Shown: in pieces, positions 37,672-47,430 of the stretch
Layout of the letters: every line of letters starts with the position of its first letter
Position numbering within the stretch: position 1 is the stretch's first letter
NCBI GenBank assembly: GCA_029557895.1
Contig: JAKQHT010000014.1
Span: forward strand, 29,137 to 93,136
Direction: 5' to 3'
DNA: 64,000 nt
From: Bacteroidota bacterium
GTDB taxonomy: Bacteria > Bacteroidota > Bacteroidia > Flavobacteriales > Flavobacteriaceae
The notes under the pieces: generated by a model
Told to the model about the DNA's origin: nothing
Database searches by the model: none
Seen by the model: the letters and a program-made list of their open reading frames with translations, nothing else
Made by a program: the position numbers and the translations under genes

Positions 37672-38754
37672 ATGCCCAATTTTCAAACGCTCAATGAAAA
37701 TTCTTGGGAATTCTATTTGTTGGGGATCATAAAATTAACGCAGCACGTTTTGGACGAAATCAAAGCCCTTGTGGCCGACATCAGGAACAAAATACTAAAA
37801 CCCATCTATTTTTTGATGGGTGACGAACCTTATTATATAGACCAGATTTCGATGTATATCGAAAAAAATGTGCTTACCGAAGAAGAAAAAGGTTTTAACC
37901 AGATGGTGCTTTATGGCAGGGACATTACGGTAGAGGACATTGTGTCCAATGCCAAGCGCTACCCTATGATGGCAGATTATCAGGTAATCATCGTTAAGGA
38001 AGCACAGGATCTATCACGAACCATTGAGAACCTCGCCGATTATGCCAAACAACCACAACCATCTACTATCCTGGTTGTTAACTATAAGTACAAAACCATC
38101 GATAAGCGAAAATCGCTGTATAAAGCCTTGCAGAAAACAGGTCTGGTATTAGAAACCAAAAAACTACATGATAACAAAGTAGCCGAATGGATACGTCGTG
38201 TGCTGGCAGGTAAGAATTACAGTATTGCCCCTAAAGCGGCACTGATGCTCGTGGAGTTTTTGGGCAATGATTTGGGCAAAATTAGCAATGAACTGGATAA
38301 ACTCCAGATTATTTTGCCAGAAGGCACTCAAATTTCGCCACAGCATATCGAAGATAACATAGGTATCAGTAAGGACTTCAACAACTTTGAGCTTTGTAAC
38401 GCCATTGGCTATCGAGATGAAGTTAAGGTGCATCGCATTGTCAATTATTTTGCCGACAACCCCAAGGACAATCCGATGGTGGTTACCATATCATTGCTGT
38501 TCGGTTTTTTTTCCAAATTGTTGGTGCTGCATGGTCTAGCGGACAAATCGCCGCGCAATGTGGCTTCGGCCTTGGGAATCAATCCTTATTTTGTGAACGA
38601 GTACATGACGGCAGTACACAATTATCCGATGAAAAAAGTGAGCGAGGTGGTGTCAACTCTCCGCGAGTTTGACCTGAAAGGCAAAGGCATGGGCGCCAAT
38701 TCCCTGCCGCAGGGCGATTTGCTCAAAGAGTTGATGGTTAGAATTTTGAGGTAG
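37672..38754 (+). CDS. holA: DNA polymerase III delta subunit
   Basis: The delta subunit of the clamp loader opens the sliding clamp. The N-terminal domain starts at KPIYFLMGDEPYYIDQISMYIEK (delta proteins carry a degenerate P-loop), followed by LVVNYKYKTIDKRKSLYKAL and the three-domain layout ending in GLADKSPRNVASALGINPYFVNEYM and the C-terminal collar. ATG 37672 gives 360 residues, but homologs I recall begin near residue 27 (DEIKALVADIRN), where TTG 37750 would serve, so the first 26 residues may not be translated. Confidence 0.92.
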   Translation: MPNFQTLNENSWEFYLLGIIKLTQHVLDEIKALVADIRNKILKPIYFLMGDEPYYIDQISMYIEKNVLTEEEKGFNQMVLYGRDITVEDIVSNAKRYPMMADYQVIIVKEAQDLSRTIENLADYAKQPQPSTILVVNYKYKTIDKRKSLYKALQKTGLVLETKKLHDNKVAEWIRRVLAGKNYSIAPKAALMLVEFLGNDLGKISNELDKLQIILPEGTQISPQHIEDNIGISKDFNNFELCNAIGYRDEVKVHRIVNYFADNPKDNPMVVTISLLFGFFSKLLVLHGLADKSPRNVASALGINPYFVNEYMTAVHNYPMKKVSEVVSTLREFDLKGKGMGANSLPQGDLLKELMVRILR

Positions 38755-39223
38755 CAACCTGTCGTTATTGGCAACTAATATTTAAGTCGATGTTTCCACA
38801 AAAAAAATATATGTGGCAACCCCTGGCCTGTATTCACAAGTTGCAGCACATTTGAGCAAATCAAGAAACTTCACGAAATTGAAAATTGAAAAACGTTTAG
38901 CTGCCGAATGGCAAAATATACAAGGACACCTCGAAAAAAGAACCAAATATTAATTATAAAAAACTATAAACAAATAAAACAGATACGGTAATTCGTTGCC
39001 ATATCCAAACAAGAGGGAGTAACTGTTCAGCCAACTATAAAAAAATATATTTGGTTTCAATGCGTGTAGCATTCCGCGCTGTGATACATTCATTTGTATA
39101 AAAATTACACACTTTTCACACTTTTTATAGCTTAAACAGCCAATGGCCCACACAAAATGGTCGTGGCACAGCTATTGCCTTTGTTCAATCAAAAGAAACG
39201 AACAGCAAATACTTTTGACAAAA
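38755..39223. other. Intergenic region, 469 bases, no gene seen
   Basis: AT-rich spacer between holA and the processive glycosyltransferase. The frame of the transferase is open from 39143, but residues before ATG 39224 look random. No tRNA or terminator was recognised. Confidence 0.35.
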
Positions 39224-40675
39224 ATGAAATTACATCCATTGAACAACGGTGAACTACAATTAGAAAACGACCGAAGCATTTTTAACAACAAATCAGGTAT
39301 CTCCGGATACATTTTTGGCGCTTTGCCGTCACTATTTAAAAAATCGGACAAATTGCGTGGCAGTATGGTACTTGCCGGTACGTTTTTGCTGATGATTGGT
39401 GCGGCCTGTCTGGTATTTGTGATGCAAAACGATTTTAAACAGTTCAATATCGTCAGGGTGAATTCTTCCTGGGGGTTGTTCTTTTTTGTTTTGGCAACCA
39501 CATTGTTTTTCTTGAAAGCCAGTTTTTTCATTTACATGCTCTATTTATATATCAAATACAAACCCATAAAATCGGTTTCTGATGACCAATTGCCTACCTG
39601 TACGGTCATCGTTCCGGCATATAACGAAGGCAAGCAAGTATGGGCAACCTTGATGAGCTTGGCATCGAGCGATTATCCATCTGGGAAATTACAGTTACTT
39701 GCCATTGACGATGGTAGCAAAGACGATACTTGGCAATGGATGAACGAAGCCAAAATACAGCTCGGTGATCGTTTGGAAATCTTCCAACAACCCAAAAATA
39801 TGGGCAAGCGGCATGCACTATACAAAGGTTTTAATCTCGGAACGGGCGATGTGTTCGTTACGGTTGACAGCGATTCGGTGGTAAATACCGATACCTTGCG
39901 AAATCTGGTAAGCCCATTTGTGGTGAACACTAATTGTGGGGCCGTTGCCGGAAATATTAGGGTGTTGAATAACGAAAAAGCTCTGCTTCCGAAGATGCTC
40001 AATGTGAGTTTTGTGTTGAGTTTTGAGTTCCGTAGATCTGCAGAAAGTTATTTGGAGTCAGTACTTTGTACGCCAGGAGCTTTGGCGGCATATAGGAGGG
40101 AAGCTGTGTTTGCCTGCCTCGAAGATTGGATTAACCAGACTTTTATGGGGCAGCCGTCCGACATTGGTGAGGACCGCGCCATGACCAATATGATTTTAAA
40201 ACAGGGCAAACACGTACTGTTTCAACAAAATGCTTATGCATACACCAATGTTCCGGAACGATACAAAGGACTTTATAAAATGTTTATCCGTTGGGGAAGG
40301 AGCAATGTGAGGGAAAATATCCAGATGGGCAAATTTGTTTTTACAGATTTTAGAAAAGGCTCCAAATTGGGCAGCAGGTTATTGTTTATGGATCAATCTG
40401 TCAAAATCATTATGTGCTATCCGTTCTTGATTTTCATGCTCTTTTTCATCATTTCCCACCCGTTACTGTTCTTTAGCTCGACCCTGTTCAGCATTTTGAT
40501 ACTTTCGAGTTTTCCTGCGCTGTTTTATGCCAGGCGCTATAACCTATCGGAGTCGTTTTGGGCATATTCGTATAGTATCTTATATACATTTGGGCTATTT
40601 TGGATTACACCTTATGCCATAGTTACTGCAAGTCGAAGAGGTTGGCTCACAAGAGAATTGCCGAGCGGCAGTTAA
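39224..40675 (+). CDS. Processive family 2 glycosyltransferase (hyaluronan/chitin-synthase-like)
   Basis: A 483-residue membrane enzyme: two N-terminal helices (about 45-65 and 85-110), a GT-A catalytic domain and three C-terminal helices. Catalytic motifs are VIVPAYNEGKQV, AIDDGSKDDT, TVDSDSVV (D-x-D), GEDRAMTNMIL (the base Asp, ED) and the product-binding IRWGRSN (Q/R-x-x-R-W variant). These features are those of synthases that polymerise and secrete a beta-linked polysaccharide such as hyaluronan, chitin-oligomer or poly-GlcNAc. The polymer is not determinable; no operon of accessory genes is seen. ATG 39224 is chosen because upstream codons are not conserved-looking. Confidence 0.85.
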   Translation: MKLHPLNNGELQLENDRSIFNNKSGISGYIFGALPSLFKKSDKLRGSMVLAGTFLLMIGAACLVFVMQNDFKQFNIVRVNSSWGLFFFVLATTLFFLKASFFIYMLYLYIKYKPIKSVSDDQLPTCTVIVPAYNEGKQVWATLMSLASSDYPSGKLQLLAIDDGSKDDTWQWMNEAKIQLGDRLEIFQQPKNMGKRHALYKGFNLGTGDVFVTVDSDSVVNTDTLRNLVSPFVVNTNCGAVAGNIRVLNNEKALLPKMLNVSFVLSFEFRRSAESYLESVLCTPGALAAYRREAVFACLEDWINQTFMGQPSDIGEDRAMTNMILKQGKHVLFQQNAYAYTNVPERYKGLYKMFIRWGRSNVRENIQMGKFVFTDFRKGSKLGSRLLFMDQSVKIIMCYPFLIFMLFFIISHPLLFFSSTLFSILILSSFPALFYARRYNLSESFWAYSYSILYTFGLFWITPYAIVTASRRGWLTRELPSGS

Positions 40676-40765
40676 AAAGGAGTGGGACGGTGTTGGTTGG
40701 TCCAACCTTTGTGGAGGAGGTATCCTTGGCAGATCCTAACGTTGGTTCATGCACAAAACCGGACA

Positions 40766-41251
40766 TTACAATGTATCATTTAACTGTCTTGTCAATACCA
40801 ACATGTGTTTGGCTCGAATGCCATTTTCATAAATAGGTTCAGTATAGTTGTCTGTAAAAAAGTTTTTTTTTAGACCGGTTATTTCAAAGCCAAGCTTCTG
40901 ATAAAGGCAAAGTTGTTCCACGCTTGAATTTGCTGTGCCGATACAAATGCTCTTTAGTTTGTTGGATATTGCTGCTTCTATAGCCTTTTCTATTAGCAAG
41001 CTACCAATTCCTTGTCCTTGATATTTAGGCTTTACAGCCACATTTTTGATTTCAACGGTATCTGGCGTTAATGGAAATAGAACTATAACGCCAAGCGTTT
41101 CATTGTCTTTTCTGGCAATATAAATGTTTGACTGTTTCAAGTATCCATCAACCAAATTTTTTGATGGGTCTGCAAGCAATAAAAGTTCGTACGGTACTTT
41201 GTCGTCCTTACCAAGTTGGACAAGTTTTATTTTTTCTGGTCTGGCAGTCAT
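40766..41251 (-). CDS. GNAT-family N-acetyltransferase
   Basis: A 161-residue acetyl-CoA-dependent transferase. The acetyl-CoA-binding motif A is VEIKNVAVKPKYQGQGIGSLLIEKAI (Q-x-x-G-x-G), followed by motif B (LYQKLGFEITG). It acetylates an amino group on an unidentified small molecule or protein. It stands alone between two convergent-oriented genes. Confidence 0.9.
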   Translation of the reverse strand: MTARPEKIKLVQLGKDDKVPYELLLLADPSKNLVDGYLKQSNIYIARKDNETLGVIVLFPLTPDTVEIKNVAVKPKYQGQGIGSLLIEKAIEAAISNKLKSICIGTANSSVEQLCLYQKLGFEITGLKKNFFTDNYTEPIYENGIRAKHMLVLTRQLNDTL

Positions 41252-41361
41252 TTTATGAGATTGTCAACAATTTTTGATTTGTAAAAATATAAAAAACCTA
41301 TTCTTTGCTCCGTAGAACTTAATTGTTTGCTCAACCAATGTTTTTGCTGCTTCATGTTCTA

Positions 41362-41393
41362 CAAAAAAAGCGACATTGTTGTAATGTCGCTTT
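41362..41393 (-). terminator. Intrinsic terminator after the second DoxX gene
   Basis: AAAGCGACATT (41367-41377) pairs with AATGTCGCTTT (41383-41393) over a 5-base loop. On the minus strand a T7 run follows, just downstream of the DoxX stop at 41416. Confidence 0.85.
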
Positions 41394-41415
41394 GTTGTGC
41401 CAAATTTTGTCGTTT

Positions 41416-41787
41416 TTATTTCTTGTCCACGGAATATTTTCCAGGACCTGCCAAAAATATGACCAAAAATGCGAAGAAATACAAAAGGGCAAGCTCTTTG
41501 TTACCCAGTGGATCTTTTGCATGGACAATAAATGCAGCTACCGCCATTGTGATAAAGGCAGGAATTGCGGCCCATTTTGTCTTAAGTCCGATGATAATAA
41601 GTATGGGCGCAACCGCTTCGCCAATAATGGCGAGTACCAGTGAAAATGTTGGCCCTATGCCTAACGGGTCGGCGAACTGGCTGGGATCTGCAAGTTTGCT
41701 GATTTTTGGGATGCCGTGGGTTAGCATTAAGCCGCCAAAGCCTAAACGTAAAAGTAAAAGTCCAAGATCGGTGTAATTTGTTTTCAT
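41416..41787 (-). CDS. DoxX-family membrane protein
   Basis: A 123-residue four-helix protein with the DoxX N-terminal signature LGLLLLRLGFGGLMLTHGIPKI and a second conserved stretch FSLVLAIIGEAVAPILIIIGL. The family is linked to redox and stress functions but has no agreed reaction. It ends with a strong terminator and precedes the E1 gene's own terminator, so it is a separate unit. Confidence 0.85.
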   Translation of the reverse strand: MKTNYTDLGLLLLRLGFGGLMLTHGIPKISKLADPSQFADPLGIGPTFSLVLAIIGEAVAPILIIIGLKTKWAAIPAFITMAVAAFIVHAKDPLGNKELALLYFFAFLVIFLAGPGKYSVDKK

Positions 41788-41826
41788 AATGCAGGGATTG
41801 TTAATTTAGAATAAAAATAAACAAAA

Positions 41827-41853
41827 AAACCTTTCAATAACTATGAAAGGTTT
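41827..41853 (-). terminator. Intrinsic terminator after the E1 gene
   Basis: AAACCTTTCA and TGAAAGGTTT (41827-41836 and 41844-41853) form a 10-bp stem with a 7-base loop. On the minus strand a T-rich run follows, 20 bases past the E1 stop. Confidence 0.8.
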
Positions 41854-41872
41854 TTATTGTGCAAAATTTCTG

Positions 41873-44290
41873 TTATCGCAACTTCGGAAAATCCGTTGGG
41901 CGGGCTTCGTGCATCATCTCGTAGACGGCTTCAAAAATGTCCTCAAGTGATGGTTTTGAAAAATAATCGCCGTCGGTACCATAGGCCGGTCTGTGTTGTT
42001 GTGCAGCAAGGGTTTTTGGCGGACTATCCAAAAATTGAAACGCATTTTGTGTGTTGATGATCTCGTTAAGTATAAATGCTGATGCGCCACCGGGAACATC
42101 TTCGTCAATGACCATCAATCGGTTGGTCTTTGCAACGCTTTTGACGATATCATGGTTCAGGTCAAAAGGCAACAGCGACTGTATGTCAATGATCTCGGCG
42201 TCGATTCCCACTTCCAAAAGCTCTTTGGCTGCCTGTTCCACCATCCGCAATGTTGAGCCGTAACTTACCAGGGTAATGTCTTTGCCTTCTTTTAAGGTTT
42301 CCACAATGCCCAAGGGAACTTTGAACTCGCCCAGGTTGTTGGGCAATTTTTCCTTCAATCGATATCCGTTCAGGCATTCGACGATCAGTGCCGGATCATC
42401 ACTTTCCAATAATGTGTTGTAAAACCCAGCGGCTACGGTCATGTTCCGGGGTACAAGGACATGGATGCCCCGTACAAGATTGATGACACCGCCCATGGGC
42501 GATCCTGAATGCCAAATCCCTTCAAGACGATGCCCCCTTGTCCGTATAATCAGCGGTGCTTTTTGCATTCCGTGGGTACGGTAATGCAAGGTGGCAAGAT
42601 CGTCGCTCATGATCTGGAGCGCATATAGGATATAGTCCAGATATTGAATTTCGGCTATCGGGCGCAAACCGCGCATGGCCATTCCAATACCTTGCCCAAT
42701 GATGGAAGCTTCCCGGATACCAACATCGGCCACACGGAGCTCGCCATATTTTTCCTGCAGTCCTTCAAGCCCTTGGTTTACGTCGCCAATGTGCCCTGCA
42801 TCTTCGCCAAAAACCAATGCTTCCGGGTATTTGCTAAAAATGGCGTCAAAGTTTTCCCTGACCACGACACGTCCGTCAACATCTTCGGGATTGTTGTCGT
42901 ATGTTGGTTTTACTTCCTTGATTTTAAGTGCCGAACGTTCAGAATTGCTGAAAAGCAACGAACTGTATTTTGGTTGAATTTTTTTGATATAGGCATCGAC
43001 CCATTGGGTGAGCGCTCGTTTTTGTTCAGAATTTTCGGTTGTTATATAGCGAAGGGCTTTTCTTGTTGCAGATAGAATGTCCTTGCGGCCAGGTTCTGAA
43101 ATGGCTTTTAGGTCATTGGACAATTTTTTGATAAAAACGCCATTGTCAGATGCGTCGGCAAGGGCATCAAGGCGCTGCACAGCTTCTTCCAATTCTTGTG
43201 AAATGGGTTTAGTGACAGCGTCCCAAGCAGCTTTTTTTCCGTCCCTAACTTCTTTTTTGATGTTTTTTTCTAGTTCGGTCAAGGTTTCTTCGTCAGCGAT
43301 ATTGTTTGCCAAGATCCACGCCCTAAATTTGGCGTTGCAATCATATTCGGTTTCCCATGCCAGACGCGCTTCATTTTTGTAACGTTCGTGCGAACCTGAA
43401 GTAGAATGGCCTTGCGGTTGTGTGAGTTCTACAACATGGATGAGGACCGGAACGTGCGCTTCGCGTGCCAATTGCGAAGCTTTTTGATATGCTTCCACAA
43501 GTGAAGGATAGTCCCATCCGTTTACTTTGATGATTTCGTAGCCGTTTTGGGTTTCATCTTTTTGGAATCCTTTAAGGATTTCGGAGATGCTTTCTTTTGT
43601 GGTTTGGTGTCTGGCATGTACGGAAATGCCGTATTCATCATCCCAAATACTGATGACCATAGGTACTTGAAGCACTCCTGCTGCATTGATGGTTTCAAAG
43701 AACAGGCCTTCACTGGTGCTCGCGTTACCGATGGTTCCCCAAGCAATTTCATTGCCATTGTCAGAAAATTTTGTGGCGTCGATACCTTTTACCTGGCGGT
43801 AGATTTTTGAGGCCTGTGCCAGTCCGAGCAGTCGAGGCATTTGCCCAGCGGTAGGGGATATGTCAGAGCTGGAGTTCTTTTGGTCAACAAGGTTTTTCCA
43901 ATGGCCGTTTTCGTCCAGGCTGTGAGTGGCGAAGTGTCCACCCATCTGTCGTCCGGCCGACATGGGGTCGTGGTCAATATCTGTATGGCCGTACAATCCG
44001 GCAAAAAACTGTTGTATGGTTAGTTGGCCAATGGCCATCATAAAGGTTTGGTCGCGATAATACCCGGAACGGAAATCGCCGTTGCGGAACACTTTTGCCC
44101 ATGCCAACTGTGGTACTTCCTTGCCGTCACCAAAGATGCCGAACTTGGCCTTTCCTGTCAGCACTTCCCTGCGGCCCAACAGGCTGCATTCCCTGCTGGT
44201 CACGGCTATCTTGTAATCGTTCATGATTTCTGACCTGAAATCCTCAAAAGTCATCGCATTGGTGGTGTTGGGTTCTGTTTGCATCTGCAT
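41873..44290 (-). CDS. 2-oxoacid dehydrogenase E1, alpha and beta subunits fused (branched-chain type)
   Basis: An 805-residue thiamine-diphosphate enzyme that decarboxylates 2-oxoacids for the branched-chain or pyruvate-like dehydrogenase complex. The alpha half (about 1-430) has the RQMGGHFATHS loop and the cofactor motif GTIGNASTSEGLFFETINAA through SIWDDEYGIS. The beta half (from about 485, ENFDAIFSKYPEALVFGEDAG) carries the catalytic Glu and EIQYLDYILYALQIM, then VRGIHVLVPRN. This fused arrangement is common in Bacteroidota for 2-oxoisovalerate dehydrogenase. ATG 44290 is preferred; the frame is open to TTG 44317. E2 and E3 genes are not adjacent. Confidence 0.9.
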   Translation of the reverse strand: MQMQTEPNTTNAMTFEDFRSEIMNDYKIAVTSRECSLLGRREVLTGKAKFGIFGDGKEVPQLAWAKVFRNGDFRSGYYRDQTFMMAIGQLTIQQFFAGLYGHTDIDHDPMSAGRQMGGHFATHSLDENGHWKNLVDQKNSSSDISPTAGQMPRLLGLAQASKIYRQVKGIDATKFSDNGNEIAWGTIGNASTSEGLFFETINAAGVLQVPMVISIWDDEYGISVHARHQTTKESISEILKGFQKDETQNGYEIIKVNGWDYPSLVEAYQKASQLAREAHVPVLIHVVELTQPQGHSTSGSHERYKNEARLAWETEYDCNAKFRAWILANNIADEETLTELEKNIKKEVRDGKKAAWDAVTKPISQELEEAVQRLDALADASDNGVFIKKLSNDLKAISEPGRKDILSATRKALRYITTENSEQKRALTQWVDAYIKKIQPKYSSLLFSNSERSALKIKEVKPTYDNNPEDVDGRVVVRENFDAIFSKYPEALVFGEDAGHIGDVNQGLEGLQEKYGELRVADVGIREASIIGQGIGMAMRGLRPIAEIQYLDYILYALQIMSDDLATLHYRTHGMQKAPLIIRTRGHRLEGIWHSGSPMGGVINLVRGIHVLVPRNMTVAAGFYNTLLESDDPALIVECLNGYRLKEKLPNNLGEFKVPLGIVETLKEGKDITLVSYGSTLRMVEQAAKELLEVGIDAEIIDIQSLLPFDLNHDIVKSVAKTNRLMVIDEDVPGGASAFILNEIINTQNAFQFLDSPPKTLAAQQHRPAYGTDGDYFSKPSLEDIFEAVYEMMHEARPTDFPKLR

Positions 44291-44377
44291 AGTGTTTGGG
44301 TATGTCGATTTTCGCAAAGTTAACCAATCTTATCGTGTTTTACAATTTGCTGGCTCAACTCATTGTAAATACCTGAA

Positions 44378-47209
44378 TCAATACCATTTACGCCTAAAAA
44401 GGCCAAAGAGTGATTGCGGGTCCAGTGTGAAAAGGATTCGGATTCTCTGCGAATAGTGCGGTTCTGAAACTTCCCAGCCGATATTGGAATATATGGGGAA
44501 GTAAACTTCAAAATAATCGGTTACCAGATTGAGCCTTATGCCCGAATCGTACACAACTTTTGCATTTTCGAACTTGTTTTTTACAAGCCCGATATCGCCA
44601 TAAGCTTCGATGTATTTCCAGATGGATGCACTGGTATTGATTGTGCCCATCCATTGGTTGGCAAAGGCTGGCGCCAATCTGGATTTGAAACCGCCTTCGG
44701 CAATGATAATCTGCTGGCTGAAAATCCCCGAGGATTCAGACCTGCCGAGGTAGTTGTAGTCAAACAGATAATCGGTAGGCCTATCGAGGGCAAAACTGAA
44801 ATAATCAGAATGGGGATCGGTCTTGTTGTACAAGAACGAACCTGCAAAGAAACGGAAATTGAATTGTCGGTTTTTTTCGGACAGGCTGCGGTATTCGTAG
44901 TTTAGGGACAGCTTTCCGAAATTTTTGGCCACCTGAAAATCTGTGAACCAACTGTTGTGTTTAATAATTCCGATGTCAGAATTGACATAGCGCAAGTTTA
45001 ACACGCGGTAATCTGGTTCTTCCAATACTACCTGTGCATTTTCTTTCAAAGTCCTTGAAATGTCAACATATCTCAAATTGACGGTGCTCCGTTGGTTGGA
45101 TCTAAAGTCCTTGTCGTTCCTGAAATTAAAGGAAAGGCTGGGGGTTATCTTGGTCACAAAAGCATCTTTGGCAAATGACGAATAGCCAAGGCCCACGCCA
45201 TAGGTGATGTTATAAAGATTCTTTCCTTCGAGGTCATGACCGTAACTTACAGACATGCCACCGGTCAATGTGTTGGACTTGGTAGCATATTGGGGTGAAA
45301 TCCGATAGTTGAAATTCTTTCGGATCATTGTCTTGTTGTAAAGCTTGGTGCCGAGTGTAAGTCCGTCGTATATATTGTAGAATTCCACCATCGGCATAAC
45401 AAAAATCTGGTTATAGTACGGGTCTTCCATATCTTTTACCAAACGGAATTGCAATGGTTTGTTGTTGAAAAAGAATCCTTTGAGCGATTTCCAGTTGTCC
45501 CTCAAGTTGTATTCGGGAACGGCATTGTCGTAGTTGAGAACGAGCTTGTTGGCGCCATTTCTTGGGATGGTGAGCGTCTTTGTACTGTTGATGTTTTCGA
45601 TCCAAGTTTTTGAGATTACCGAATCATTTTCAAGCGTGAACAATGAAATAGGCATGGTGTTTTTGCGCTTGTTTTTGATGGTCAGTGTGATAGAGTCTTC
45701 GGTCTTGATAACATTTTTTATTCGAAAATCAATTTTTTTACGGGTATCTAAATAGTCATCAAAAAACCAGTCGATGTCCTTGTCGGTATTGGTTTTCAGC
45801 ATTGATTCAAACGTTTTGGACGAAGTGGGTTGCAACCTTACCCGATCTATGTACTGAAGGATTGTGTTTTCGAGGACATCGGCATTGATAAAATCTTTGA
45901 GGTACTTTAAACCGATGCCCGCTTTGTACTTTCCGGCGATATTGGCATTGAATTTCAATAATGAATCCTTGGGCATCGATAGTGGTTGATCCCTGTTGGT
46001 TCGGGACATTTGCGTAAAAAACAGGTTGTACTGTTCGTTGAAGGCTAGGTCCGCGGCATGAAAGGATCGAATGCCCCAAACGTCTGCAAGGTTGCCCAAA
46101 AATTTGAGGTCGGGATAGTTTTCCTCAACATATTTCATCATGAAATAGATCTGAAGTCCGTCGCGCAACCAGTAATCCTTGCGTGGATTCAGTAGCAACA
46201 CGTTGTTGAGGTAGTTGTTGAGCGCCGTTTTAAGGATCTTGAGCTCGTACTGTAATTTATCGGGAAAGGGACGGATGAAATTTGGCAACTGGTTGAGGCC
46301 GTAGAGTTTGTCTTTGTCGTATTCTACATCGGTGACCATTAAGAACTTATGCGGATAGGCGCCGAGGTTTTTGTCTATAAAGTGGATGATCTTGTCATTG
46401 ATCAGGGCCTTTTCGTTGAGGTTGATGTTGTCTTCGGCGATATCGGAAATAATCGTGAACTTGTCCGTTTGTGTGTATTTGAATTTTGGAAACCTGTTGA
46501 GAAACAGTTTTGTGTCCACCCTGTTTTTTCCGAACAGCGTCAATGTTTGGGTGCTGTCGTTTTGTTGCAGGTCAATGCGTTCAAGTTCGGAATAGGCGGC
46601 ATAGTTCCTTGGAAATTCTGCCTTGACAGTCACGTCCGATGGCGGAACGTACATATCGTCCAGGTTCTTGTTGCTGTAGTATTGCCATGTATCGTCATAT
46701 ACGGCAGGTGTTATATACCAGTACTTTAGGTTAAAATTGCCGTTGCGGTTCACGCCATATCCCGTAAATGTGTCATCGGGAACCATGGCGTTGTAGTTCA
46801 AATCTATCTGGTAGTATTCTGACGGGAGCAAGGGTTTGGCGAGTGTTACTTTTATAACGTCCGGGTGTTCTTTGAGGCGAGTATGTTGCAATGGGTCGTT
46901 GTTTTCGTCCAATACGGATGTAATGGCAGTAAAACCCCGTTGTTCGCTTTTTGCAAAATGGAATTTGGTGCTGAACTCTTCCGTGAAACGCATTGCCAAA
47001 GGTGTTTTTTTTGTGGAATACGCATTGTTCCAGTCGTTGAGATAAATTGTGTGCAACGTATCGTTTGAGATGTTTTGATATCTGATGCGTTGCTGGATTT
47101 TTATAATTTTATTGGGCATGTCAAATTTAGCAACGACTTCAATCTTGTTTTGGCAGACAAGGTGTTGCGTAAATAAGCAGGACAAGAATATCAGGAAACG
47201 AATGTTCAA
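44378..47209 (-). CDS. M1-like pseudopeptidase fused to a probable outer-membrane beta-barrel
   Basis: A 943-residue secreted protein (signal peptide MNIRFLIFLSCLFTQHLVCQ; TTG start 47209, as no in-frame ATG precedes residue 73). Residues 20-450 follow the M1 aminopeptidase layout (N-terminal beta domain, NLKYWYITPAVYDDTWQYYSN). The zinc site is absent: where HExxH should stand the sequence reads LKTALNNYLNNVLLL, followed by YWLRDGLQIYF in place of the family W-x-x-E-G-x-x-x-Y (about 324-356). A linker follows, and from about residue 600 the sequence alternates hydrophobic and polar residues in amphipathic strands ending in FGLFRRKWY, as in an outer-membrane barrel. I infer a structural or substrate-binding role; similar genes are often annotated as metalloproteases in flavobacteria. 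It lies 87 bases upstream of the E1 gene. Confidence 0.7.
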   Translation of the reverse strand: MNIRFLIFLSCLFTQHLVCQNKIEVVAKFDMPNKIIKIQQRIRYQNISNDTLHTIYLNDWNNAYSTKKTPLAMRFTEEFSTKFHFAKSEQRGFTAITSVLDENNDPLQHTRLKEHPDVIKVTLAKPLLPSEYYQIDLNYNAMVPDDTFTGYGVNRNGNFNLKYWYITPAVYDDTWQYYSNKNLDDMYVPPSDVTVKAEFPRNYAAYSELERIDLQQNDSTQTLTLFGKNRVDTKLFLNRFPKFKYTQTDKFTIISDIAEDNINLNEKALINDKIIHFIDKNLGAYPHKFLMVTDVEYDKDKLYGLNQLPNFIRPFPDKLQYELKILKTALNNYLNNVLLLNPRKDYWLRDGLQIYFMMKYVEENYPDLKFLGNLADVWGIRSFHAADLAFNEQYNLFFTQMSRTNRDQPLSMPKDSLLKFNANIAGKYKAGIGLKYLKDFINADVLENTILQYIDRVRLQPTSSKTFESMLKTNTDKDIDWFFDDYLDTRKKIDFRIKNVIKTEDSITLTIKNKRKNTMPISLFTLENDSVISKTWIENINSTKTLTIPRNGANKLVLNYDNAVPEYNLRDNWKSLKGFFFNNKPLQFRLVKDMEDPYYNQIFVMPMVEFYNIYDGLTLGTKLYNKTMIRKNFNYRISPQYATKSNTLTGGMSVSYGHDLEGKNLYNITYGVGLGYSSFAKDAFVTKITPSLSFNFRNDKDFRSNQRSTVNLRYVDISRTLKENAQVVLEEPDYRVLNLRYVNSDIGIIKHNSWFTDFQVAKNFGKLSLNYEYRSLSEKNRQFNFRFFAGSFLYNKTDPHSDYFSFALDRPTDYLFDYNYLGRSESSGIFSQQIIIAEGGFKSRLAPAFANQWMGTINTSASIWKYIEAYGDIGLVKNKFENAKVVYDSGIRLNLVTDYFEVYFPIYSNIGWEVSEPHYSQRIRILFTLDPQSLFGLFRRKWY

Positions 47210-47430
47210 ATTATAGCAATAACTTTTTTTAGCGGTTTCATTTCAACCTTGGGCAATAAACGAAAAATTTCAGTACACGACAAAAAAACTTCCTTTTGCG
47301 GGCTGCCCGAATGTTGTCCATATTAAGTTGTTTGGTTTATTGATTGTTATGTGTTTATTTTTTAAAAGAGTAAACCATAATGATTCAACTTCTCAAAAGC
47401 CCAATTACCGGTTTTGGGTAGCCTGTCTTG

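Noticed and set aside
40678..40765. Integron attC-like site (CTAACGTTGG)
   Set aside because: Only one short match and no paired core or cassette array; no integrase in the window.
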